DNA of 5,207 nucleotides from an uncultured Bryobacterales bacterium. GTDB lineage: Bacteria > Acidobacteriota > Terriglobia > Bryobacterales > Bryobacteraceae. This document shows, piece after piece, positions 1 to 5,207 of this stretch. Numbering within the stretch: the stretch's first letter is position 1; each line of letters starts with the position of its first letter. The stretch covers positions 1-5,207 of the forward strand of contig CALMAV010000052.1 in the NCBI GenBank assembly GCA_937859895.1. The letters run 5' to 3'. A program made the translations under genes and the position numbers. The notes under the pieces were generated by a model that was given only the letters and a program-made list of their open reading frames with translations, did not search any database and had not been told where the DNA came from.

Positions 1-1
1 C

Positions 2-67
2 GATAACCATTTCCAGGCATCTAAGTTGATAGATGAAACCTGGAAGGTTTTCCAGAGAGGAAGTTAA
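2..67 (+). CDS. Possible C-terminal tail of an upstream gene (partial, cut by window start)
   Basis: One plus-strand frame is open from the left edge and ends at a TAA at 65-67. It gives 21 residues that look like an amphipathic helix (ASKLIDETWKVFQRGS at the end). The other two plus-strand frames meet stops within the first 30 bases. The stop lies four bases before the ATG of the FecR-like gene, and that gene's ribosome binding site would sit inside this tail, a typical operon junction. An open run of 21 codons is short enough to occur by chance, so this is only a possibility. No function can be named from so little sequence. Confidence 0.3.
   Translation, partial: DNHFQASKLIDETWKVFQRGS
55..63 (+). 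promoter_or_regulatory. Ribosome binding site deciding the FecR-like start at 72
   Basis: The purine-rich run GAGAGGAAG ends eight bases before the ATG at 72, a standard Shine-Dalgarno spacing. The earlier in-frame ATG at 33 has no such site, and starting there would put 13 mostly polar and charged residues before a normal signal peptide. Position 72 is therefore the better start. Confidence 0.75.
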
Positions 68-71
68 AACA

Positions 72-1232
72 ATGAAACGCGTGTGGAAGAGACCGGTACT
101 GGTCCTTTCGGGGCTGCTCATGTCAGTCATGTGCGCGATGCCACAGAGCTACACGGTCTCCGCGAAGCCTGGAGCAATCAACTACATCGAAGGCTCGGCC
201 TTCCTGAACGACAATCCGATCTCGGCTAAGAATCTTAAGGCTACTTTCCTTAGCGTGAATGACACGCTCTCGACGACCCACGGCAAGGCGGAAGTGCTGC
301 TGACGCCCGGATTGTTTCTTCGGGTAGGGGATAACACGGAGATCCGAATGGTCTCGCCTTCGCTGACAGACACCAAAGTGGAAGTTTTGGGAGGCGAAGT
401 AATGCTGGAGGTGTCGGGTCTACTGAAAGACAACAACGTTCAGATTATTGATCGCGGAGCTTACACCACCATCACTAAAGATGGATTGTATCGATTTACG
501 GCTGACAATCCGCCGACCGCGGCTGTTTTGGAAGGTAAAGCAACCGTGACGTTGAACGATCGTCAAGTGAATTTGAAAAAGGGCAAAGAGACTGTTCTAG
601 CAGGCGATTTGGAGCCGGAAAAGTTCAATACTAAGCAAGAGGATGACCTGTATGCCTGGAGCAACGTGCGGTCTGAATACTCGGCTGCAGCCAGTTACCG
701 AGTAGCGACGGCCGCTGCAAATGCCGGCTATAGCAATGGTTTTGGCGGTAACGGCAGTGGATACGGCTATAACGGGTTCAACTCCTTTGGCCCGGGCTGG
801 CTTTGGGATAGTGGTTTTAACTCTTATGCCTGGCTGCCAGGTTCGGGTTCTTTCTATAGCCCCTTCGGTTATGGATTTTACTCGCCCGGCCTAGTCGGTT
901 ATGCTCCGGTCTATTCTACGTACCTGGGACGCGGCGGTTATGGCAATGGAAACGGCTACCGTCATCATCCTGGGCAGGGTGTTCCGGTGACGGCTAGTGT
1001 AACAAACGGTCGGGCTGGTGGTTCGGCACCTAGTAGCGGAGTACTGGCCCAGGTTCCAGTGCGACAGAATGCATGGCGTGGTGCTCCAGCGGGTGCGTCC
1101 ATTCCTAACATGGCCGGAAGGCCGATGTCACAGGGTGCATCACCCCGTATGAGTAGTGGCGTTTCCAGTCCGCACATCAGTAGCGGCGGGATGTCTGGCG
1201 GCGGCGGGCACGCAGGTAGGGCTGGCCACTAA
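72..1232 (+). CDS. Exported FecR-domain protein with Gly/Tyr-rich tail
   Basis: The protein has 386 residues from the ATG at 72. Residues 1-31 form a Sec signal peptide: basic MKRVWKR, a hydrophobic core, then a likely cut after TVSA. Residues about 35-185 are beta-rich and read like a FecR-type domain (PF04773), with the typical sequence GKAEVLLTPGLFLRVGDNTE near 71-90, then LGGEVMLEV and VLEGKATV. A short conserved-looking segment follows (DDLYAWSNVRSEYSAAAS, about 191-208). Residues about 219-298 are rich in Gly, Tyr, Phe and Asn, including FYSPFGYGFYSPG. The last 85 are Ser/Gly/Pro-rich and end in GGGGHAGRAGH. Classical FecR proteins are inner-membrane regulators that partner a FecI sigma factor. 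Here there is no transmembrane segment after the signal peptide and no sigma factor nearby, so a periplasmic or surface role is more likely. The exact function is unknown. A strong terminator follows. Confidence 0.85.
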   Translation: MKRVWKRPVLVLSGLLMSVMCAMPQSYTVSAKPGAINYIEGSAFLNDNPISAKNLKATFLSVNDTLSTTHGKAEVLLTPGLFLRVGDNTEIRMVSPSLTDTKVEVLGGEVMLEVSGLLKDNNVQIIDRGAYTTITKDGLYRFTADNPPTAAVLEGKATVTLNDRQVNLKKGKETVLAGDLEPEKFNTKQEDDLYAWSNVRSEYSAAASYRVATAAANAGYSNGFGGNGSGYGYNGFNSFGPGWLWDSGFNSYAWLPGSGSFYSPFGYGFYSPGLVGYAPVYSTYLGRGGYGNGNGYRHHPGQGVPVTASVTNGRAGGSAPSSGVLAQVPVRQNAWRGAPAGASIPNMAGRPMSQGASPRMSSGVSSPHISSGGMSGGGGHAGRAGH

Positions 1233-1252
1233 TTGTTTTCAGACTAGTCCCT

Positions 1253-1293
1253 AAAGGGCCGACAGCTTCCGCAGCTGTCGGCCTTTTTCTTTT
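1253..1293 (+). terminator. Strong Rho-independent terminator of the FecR-like gene
   Basis: The arms GGCCGACAGCT (1257-1267) and AGCTGTCGGCC (1273-1283) are perfect complements with a five-base TCCGC loop. A T-rich tail (TTTTTCTTTT) follows directly. The AAAG before the left arm can pair with the first tail bases (one G-U), so the structure could also work in the reverse direction. It begins 20 bases after the TAA. Confidence 0.92.
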
Positions 1294-1315
1294 GTAATGT
1301 AGTAGAGGTGAAGCG

Positions 1316-1573
1316 ATGGCGACGACACAAAAGTGCGCATTGCCAAGTGGGTCTTGAGAACGAAGTGATGGACTATGCGTTCGTGATGTATCCCAATGGC
1401 TATAGACCGGCCCATATGAAGTGGCTCTGAAGCTGGTTCCCAAGCTCAATTGCCGGAAGGCTCGCGAGAATTGCGAGAGAAATACGGGTTCCTACTCGTT
1501 CTCCTCTAGCGAGAATCGCTGGAATGCCCTTTACTCTGTGCAGCGCGAAGAAGCTCTTGATAAGACACGGTAA
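1316..1573 (+). pseudogene. Possible decayed small Cys-containing gene
   Basis: AGAGGTG lies five bases before an ATG at 1316, one of the better ribosome binding sites in the window, yet the frame stops after 13 codons (MATTQKCALPSGS, TGA at 1355). Read past that stop, the same frame continues ERSDGLCVRD, meets a TAG at 1400-1402, and is then open to a TAA at 1571 (a GTG at 1421 would give 50 residues). A second frame, 1308-1430 with a GTG start, reads about 40 residues containing ENEVMDYAFVMYPNGYRP. From memory, the start KCALPSGS-stop resembles the KCAHPSCxC opening of small bacterial metallothionein-like proteins, with two Cys codons lost. This resemblance is weak and unverified. The alternative is plain intergenic sequence with a chance start site. 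Confidence 0.2.
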
Positions 1574-1793
1574 GAGACTGCCAGCGGTAACGGTAAATGC
1601 CATGTGCGCAAACCTGCAGATCTCTTGGCCGATCGTTCTCACTGTTTTTTCCTTCGGCCTTTACTGAACTGGACCAAACTTTTCCGGCTTGGCTCCCATC
1701 GCAAACAGGCCGGGTCGTATCAGTTTTAGCCTCGCAACTGAAGCCCAGGGCGATTGCCAAAAAGATGATTTGCCGGGAAGTCCGATGCACCAT
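1506..1793 (-). CDS. Small exported hypothetical protein (minus strand)
   Basis: From the ATG at 1793 (minus strand) this reads 95 residues. A TTG at 1832 would add 13 more and follows an in-frame stop closely. The N-terminus looks like a signal peptide: MVHRTSRQ, a core IIFLAIALGF, then SCEA with a possible cut before KTD. Cys20 does not sit in a good lipobox. The mature part has Cys31 and Cys62 and a segment LQVCAHGIYRYRWQSLTVSY (59-78). This resembles, from memory, short secreted acidobacterial proteins with an L-x-x-C then Y-x-W-x-x-x-T-V pattern; no domain name can be given. Against it, neither start has a good ribosome binding site (GAGG lies 13 bases before the TTG) and no terminator is evident. 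It is nevertheless the most protein-like reading of the 600-base gap. It could be a real divergent gene or a decaying one. Confidence 0.45.
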   Translation of the reverse strand: MVHRTSRQIIFLAIALGFSCEAKTDTTRPVCDGSQAGKVWSSSVKAEGKNSENDRPRDLQVCAHGIYRYRWQSLTVSYQELLRAAQSKGHSSDSR

Positions 1794-1883
1794 AACGAAA
1801 GTTTGCCGGATTCTTCTTACAATCGCCAGCAACTTCGGTTCTAATCCTCAGAGATTTCCGCTTAAGATACCCCGTACGCAATC

Positions 1884-1901
1884 GCACTTAGAGCATAGTG
1901 C
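1884..1901. repeat. Short inverted repeat at the porin start
   Basis: GCACT at 1884-1888 and AGTGC at 1897-1901 are complementary arms eight bases apart, just before the ATG at 1904. They lie in the short spacer between the divergent small minus-strand gene and the porin gene. The arms are short, so this may be an operator half-site pair, a weak hairpin over the start region, or chance. Confidence 0.2.
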
Positions 1902-1903
1902 AC

Positions 1904-3088
1904 ATGCAGATGTCGAATCGGCCGGAAAGCCCAATTGTGTACCGAACTGGTTCCATCGGCCACAACCGCCCATCGAAAGCGACGGGTTGGCACAGCGGTC
2001 TGTCGGCGATACTGCTGATCTTTTTAAGCGTGTTACCAAGCATAGCGGAGGAGGGAACAGCACCTGCCCTAAATGCTGATCCAACATCCAAGCCTTTACA
2101 GTGGAACGCAGGCCTGGATGGATATGCCTCGCAGAATTTCAACGACCCGGCTTCGGGCCTTAATGGCCTGCGCGGATTCGATACCCACACCGGTTTCCGA
2201 TTGGGCGGAGCAAATCTTGATGTCGATTATAAGGCTCGGTACTTTGGAGCACATGTCACAGCAGGCTATGGAGACCGTTACGAGGGATTGGCTGGCTCGG
2301 ATATTTTCCGAGGCGGCAATCGCTATTTATCTCAGTACTATGTCAGCTATCGGCCTTTAAAAGACACGGGCCTACAGTTTGACTTTGGCAAGTTCTACAC
2401 CAGCGTCGGCGCAGAAGTCACGGATCCGCAGGCAAATTTCAATTACTCGCGCTCCCTATTGTTTTCGGTCGGCGAGCCCTACTACCACTCCGGTCTCCGA
2501 GCCACCATTCCTGTCACCAAGACCTTTACTGCCGGTGTCCAGGTACTGCAGGGATGGAATAGTGTCATCGATAACAACAGCCGAAAGACCCTAGGCTTCA
2601 CGACAGCCCTAACCCAGACCAAGTGGAGTTGGTCTCAAGCGATTCTTGTAGGGTCGGAAAGGGCGGACACCACGGACGGCAAGCGTCAGCTGATGAATGA
2701 GGTAGTCACATTCAGTCCGCATTCAAGCGTTCAGACCTATGTGGAACTGCTTTACGGCCGGGACAAGCGCGCCGGTGTTGATACGGGAGCAGACGCCTGG
2801 TATGGCACAGCCATCGCTGCTCGGTGGAACGCAATGAAACGACTTAGCTTCAGTCCTCGTTTCGAGTACCTGGTGGATCAGTCGGGGCTAATGTCAGGCA
2901 TGCCGCAGCATCTGCACGAATGGACGGGAACAGCCGAGTACCGCATGCTTCCGTCCCTGAGCACCCGCCTGGAATATCGGGACGACTTCTCAAACCAGCC
3001 CTTCTTTGAGCGTGGAACCAACGGGCGCGCCAATCGGCAAAGTACTGTCACCCTCGCCGTTCTTATGACTTTGAAGGGCGAACATTGA
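1904..3088 (+). CDS. BBP2-type outer-membrane beta-barrel porin
   Basis: The protein has 394 residues from the ATG at 1904. Other in-frame starts are GTG 1898, ATG 1910 and GTG 1937; the last is preceded by GGAAAG and would give a more usual signal-peptide length, so the start is uncertain. The hydrophobic core GLSAILLIFLSVLPSIA (about 32-48) is followed by a likely cut before EEG. The mature chain alternates polar and hydrophobic residues in aromatic-ended strands. The segment about 156-200, with FDFGKFYTSVGAE, NFNYSRSLLF and PYYHSGLRA, matches the hallmark of the putative beta-barrel porin-2 family (BBP2, PF07642). Near the C-terminus, TRLEYRDDFSNQPFF and TVTLAVLMTL fit the family's last strands. 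The chain ends in KGEH rather than the terminal Phe usual in proteobacterial porins. The inferred role is diffusion or uptake of a small solute across the outer membrane; the substrate is unknown. A chemoreceptor gene follows 33 bases on, probably in the same operon. Confidence 0.85.
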   Translation: MQMSNRPESPIVYRTGSIGHNRPSKATGWHSGLSAILLIFLSVLPSIAEEGTAPALNADPTSKPLQWNAGLDGYASQNFNDPASGLNGLRGFDTHTGFRLGGANLDVDYKARYFGAHVTAGYGDRYEGLAGSDIFRGGNRYLSQYYVSYRPLKDTGLQFDFGKFYTSVGAEVTDPQANFNYSRSLLFSVGEPYYHSGLRATIPVTKTFTAGVQVLQGWNSVIDNNSRKTLGFTTALTQTKWSWSQAILVGSERADTTDGKRQLMNEVVTFSPHSSVQTYVELLYGRDKRAGVDTGADAWYGTAIAARWNAMKRLSFSPRFEYLVDQSGLMSGMPQHLHEWTGTAEYRMLPSLSTRLEYRDDFSNQPFFERGTNGRANRQSTVTLAVLMTLKGEH

Positions 3089-3121
3089 GGACGAGTCGCT
3101 CCATTGCGGACTGAGCTAACG

Positions 3122-4966
3122 ATGACTAAACCCACGCTTACCATCGACCGGCACATCATATTCTGCGTAGTCGTTTCCATTGTGCCAATGACCCTGGTAG
3201 CTGCCTACTTTGTGGCAACAGGGATCAAGAAAGACATCGACGCCGCTAAGCTGGAGAAGGCTGGTGTTCGATACCAACGCCCTCTCGAAACCCTGCTAAA
3301 AGCAATCGCTGCCCACCAGCGCGCGACTTCACCGCTGTCCCGGAACGAAGCTGACGAGCAGAGCAGCCGAACGGAGATCGAGTTCGGTCTCCACGCGTTA
3401 ATGCAAACACAGGCCGAAATCGGAACGGTTCTGGCCGTCACTCCCGAAGGACTGCAAAGCCGTAATCGCTCCGCGTTCGCACCTGATCGAATAACCTCGG
3501 AGTGGAAGGCGCTCACGAGCGGAGGACAGGATGCCGCCCAACTCACAGCGGCCTACGACAAGCTGGAAGCCGATGTACGCGGACTGATCACCCATATCGG
3601 CGACACCTCAGGCTTGATTCTTGACCCAGATCTCGACAGCTACTATCTTATGGACGCAACCTTGGTTGCCCTGCCCCAGACACAAGCACGTTTGCGGCAA
3701 ATTCGTACGTTCTACCGCGATCTCGATGAGAAGAAAGATGCCAGCAAGGAAGTCCGGGCGACCGAGGCTGTCTTAACCGCTCTGTTGAAAGAGTCTGATG
3801 TCGACCGGATTGTATCCGATCTCGACACCTCCTTTAAAGAAGACCCGAACTTTTATGGCGTCAGCCCGACCTTGAGGCACAATTTGATGCCCACCCTCCA
3901 GCGCTATCAGGCGGCCAACGTTGCGCTGTTGAATGCAATGAAGTCGTTTTCTGACATTGAAGGATCTCACGGCTCGGAAACTATCAATCGTGCCGCAGAG
4001 GAAGCCATAGCCGCGAGCTATCACCTGCAAGAGAGTTCACTCAATGAGCTCGACGTGTTGTTACAGCGCCGCATTCAGGGCCGCTACCAATCGCTCTTCG
4101 AAGGCACTCTTGGTATGGCGGTAGCGCTGCTCTGCTCGAGTACCTGCGCCTTCTTCTCTTTACGGTCACTCCGGCGTGACCTGTCCAATTACCAGGCTTT
4201 ACTGGTGGAGACCACCGGGCATTTCGTGGCCGCAGGAACCCTGAGCGCAGCAAAATCTGAACAACTGGCGCAGGCTGCTTCTGAACAGGCGGCTACGCTG
4301 GAATCAACGTCAAGAGCAGCGGCCGACATAAACGCCCTCAGCCACCATGCGCTTAGTCGCACGAACGAAGCAGCAAAGCTTATCGGTGGAATTGAAGCGG
4401 ATGTCCAACATCTGAATGCCAGCGCTCGAGAGCTTTTGGGCAGCATGGACGAGATCATAACCTCCAGCCAGGAGATCAGCAGCGTGATAGCAGTCATTGA
4501 GAAGATTGCCTTCCAGACGAACCTGCTAGCGTTGAACGCGGCCGTAGAAGCAGCTCGCGCTGGCCAGGCTGGTTTAGGATTCAGTGTGGTCGCTGAAGAA
4601 GTACGAGCTCTGGCGAAACACTCAGCGGCAGCAGCTAGCGATATCACTGCTTTAATTGAGACCTCTAAGGTGAAAACGCAAGAAGGGCAAGGCCGCTTCA
4701 AGAATGTGATGGTCAGAATTGAGCAAACAACCTCCCGCTCCAAAGATGCTGCTCGCCTGTTCGCACAGGTGAATGAGAGTGGCCACAACCAGGCACGCAG
4801 CATCGACCAGATCTCTACCGCTATTCTGCAATTGCAAGCCGTCACCCAGCAGAATGCTGCTTACGCCGAGGCCGGAGCCGAGACCAGCCGCGAAGTCTCC
4901 GGAAGTGCCAAAACACTTCGGACCATTGTGGACGACTTGCGTCAGCTTACAGGCGTTTCGAACTAG
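3122..4966 (+). CDS. Methyl-accepting chemotaxis protein (transmembrane chemoreceptor)
   Basis: The protein has 614 residues from the ATG at 3122; a TTG at 3104 would add six. Neither start has a strong ribosome binding site. Residues about 12-34 form TM1 and about 328-348 TM2, enclosing a periplasmic helical sensor of about 290 residues. That sensor carries the signature LILDPDLDSYYLMDA (about 165-179), which recurs in sensor regions of bacterial chemoreceptors and histidine kinases. The cytoplasmic part is a long coiled-coil hairpin whose tip (about 461-480) reads KIAFQTNLLALNAAVEAAR, the CheA/CheW-binding signature of all MCPs, followed by LGFSVVAEEVRALA. Likely adaptation (methylation) helices lie around ASEQAATLEST and TQQNAAYAEAGAETS. 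Only about 40 residues separate TM2 from the first adaptation helix, with no recognisable HAMP pattern. There is no C-terminal NWETF-like CheR tether; it ends LTGVSN. It would signal through CheA/CheW encoded elsewhere. The ligand is unknown, but the porin gene just upstream suggests a shared solute. Confidence 0.95.
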   Translation: MTKPTLTIDRHIIFCVVVSIVPMTLVAAYFVATGIKKDIDAAKLEKAGVRYQRPLETLLKAIAAHQRATSPLSRNEADEQSSRTEIEFGLHALMQTQAEIGTVLAVTPEGLQSRNRSAFAPDRITSEWKALTSGGQDAAQLTAAYDKLEADVRGLITHIGDTSGLILDPDLDSYYLMDATLVALPQTQARLRQIRTFYRDLDEKKDASKEVRATEAVLTALLKESDVDRIVSDLDTSFKEDPNFYGVSPTLRHNLMPTLQRYQAANVALLNAMKSFSDIEGSHGSETINRAAEEAIAASYHLQESSLNELDVLLQRRIQGRYQSLFEGTLGMAVALLCSSTCAFFSLRSLRRDLSNYQALLVETTGHFVAAGTLSAAKSEQLAQAASEQAATLESTSRAAADINALSHHALSRTNEAAKLIGGIEADVQHLNASARELLGSMDEIITSSQEISSVIAVIEKIAFQTNLLALNAAVEAARAGQAGLGFSVVAEEVRALAKHSAAAASDITALIETSKVKTQEGQGRFKNVMVRIEQTTSRSKDAARLFAQVNESGHNQARSIDQISTAILQLQAVTQQNAAYAEAGAETSREVSGSAKTLRTIVDDLRQLTGVSN

Positions 4967-4976
4967 GATCGCTCCC

Positions 4977-4991
4977 TGCCTGTTGCAGGCA
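4977..4991 (+). other. Small hairpin after the chemoreceptor gene
   Basis: TGCCTG (4977-4982) and CAGGCA (4986-4991) pair around a three-base TTG loop, eleven bases after the MCP stop. No T-run follows, so it is not a convincing intrinsic terminator. It could slow polymerase or stabilise the 3' end. Without a clear terminator, read-through into the gene at 5111 is possible. Confidence 0.3.
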
Positions 4992-5064
4992 AGCGCGCGT
5001 TGGCAATGGCTGCAGCGGCACCTCGTTAGCCAGCGGCGACCACCTACCTTTCTTGATTGGAGAA

Positions 5065-5087
5065 TGCCTCGGAGGAAACTCGGGGCA
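5065..5087 (+). other. Possible leader hairpin before the right-edge gene
   Basis: TGCCTCG (5065-5071) can pair with CGGGGCA (5081-5087), with one G-U pair, around a nine-base GAGGAAACT loop. It lies 23 bases before the ATG at 5111. No known riboswitch fold is recognised, and it may be chance. Confidence 0.15.
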
Positions 5088-5110
5088 AGGACACGACATC
5101 CAAAGAAGAG

Positions 5111-5207
5111 ATGTTCCACAAACGAAGGCTTTCTGCTTTCGCACTTCTTCTCATGTCTACTGCTTTTACTGCTGCTTCCAGCCAAGTCTCGTCCAACCCA
5201 ACCCAGT
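5111..5207 (+). CDS. Start of an exported protein (partial, cut by window end)
   Basis: The first 32 codons of a plus-strand gene lie at the right edge. They encode a textbook Sec signal peptide: MFHKRR, then the core LSAFALLLMSTAFTAA, then SSQVSSNPTQ. Cleavage around AAS or SSQ is likely. The purine-rich AAAGAAGAG abuts the ATG, a somewhat tight ribosome binding site. The frame is closed upstream by a TGA at 5054-5056. A TTG at 5057 in the same frame would add a long polar leader and is less likely. A competing frame from ATG 5064 also stays open, but it begins with a very basic run and lacks a normal signal-peptide order. The mature protein lies outside the window, so no function can be given. 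It has the same orientation as the porin and MCP genes and could belong with them. Confidence 0.6.
   Translation, partial: MFHKRRLSAFALLLMSTAFTAASSQVSSNPTQ

Noticed and set aside
1177..1449. Minus-strand frame of 90 codons across the terminator
   Set aside because: It runs through the strong terminator and into the end of the FecR-like gene, with a TTG start and no protein-like features.
1506..1522. Hairpin CTAGCGA-GAA-TCGCTGG at the end of the minus-strand small gene, considered as a terminator
   Set aside because: The stem is short with a G-U pair, it overlaps the stop codon, and no T-run follows in the minus direction.
1803..1823. TTGCCG and TACAAT as a sigma-70 promoter for the porin
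   Set aside because: The spacer is only nine bases, far from the 16-18 needed, and no other -35 fits TACAAT.
1597..2079. Plus-strand open frame of 160 codons
   Set aside because: It overlaps the porin start in another frame and lies antisense to a more protein-like minus-strand frame. Its product has no signal peptide, domain or consistent composition, and its ATG has no ribosome binding site.
4189..4845. Long minus-strand open frame (218 codons) inside the MCP gene
   Set aside because: It is antisense to the conserved signalling hairpin. The Ala/Ser-rich product is what the complement of Ala- and Glu-rich coiled-coil codons yields.
5072..5086. GAGGAAACTCGGGGC resembles the RNase P RNA core element GAGGAAAGUCCGGGC
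   Set aside because: The match is partial, and the rest of the RNA (about 350 bases with its other conserved core) cannot fit, because a signal-peptide coding start follows 24 bases later.

Overview
The window looks like a chromosomal segment from a Gram-negative soil bacterium, most probably Acidobacteriota of the Terriglobia type (Granulicella, Terriglobus or Edaphobacter-like). This rests on moderate GC, a FecR-domain protein with a long Gly/Tyr-rich tail, and a BBP2-type outer-membrane beta-barrel protein. It is an inference from gene style, not a database match. I see no tRNA, rRNA, CRISPR array, insertion sequence or phage gene.

Left part (1-1293): a possible tail of an upstream gene ends at 67. 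It is followed at once by an exported FecR-like protein (72-1232) with its own ribosome binding site. A strong intrinsic terminator with a perfect 11-bp stem and a T-run (1253-1293) closes this unit.

Middle part (about 1294-1903): this stretch has no confident gene on the plus strand. It holds a well-placed ribosome binding site and ATG (1316) opening a reading frame that stops after 13 codons, possibly a decayed small Cys protein. It also holds further short plus-strand frames with no good start, and a plausible small exported protein on the minus strand (1506-1793, possibly starting at 1832). That minus-strand gene would be divergent from the porin gene.

Right part (1904-4966): two plus-strand genes 33 bases apart form a likely operon. 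The first encodes a BBP2-type porin-like barrel, the second a transmembrane methyl-accepting chemotaxis protein (MCP). The receptor has a large helical periplasmic sensor and a well-conserved signalling tip, but no HAMP domain that I can recognise. If co-transcribed, the pair would link outer-membrane permeation with chemosensing of a related solute. The ligand cannot be read from the sequence.

Right edge (4967-5207): a 144-base spacer without a convincing terminator leads to the first 32 codons of another exported protein, cut by the window end.

Nothing here is clearly a new system. The points most worth a second look are the porin-chemoreceptor pair, the apparently HAMP-less receptor, the small minus-strand gene and the decayed-looking stretch beside it.
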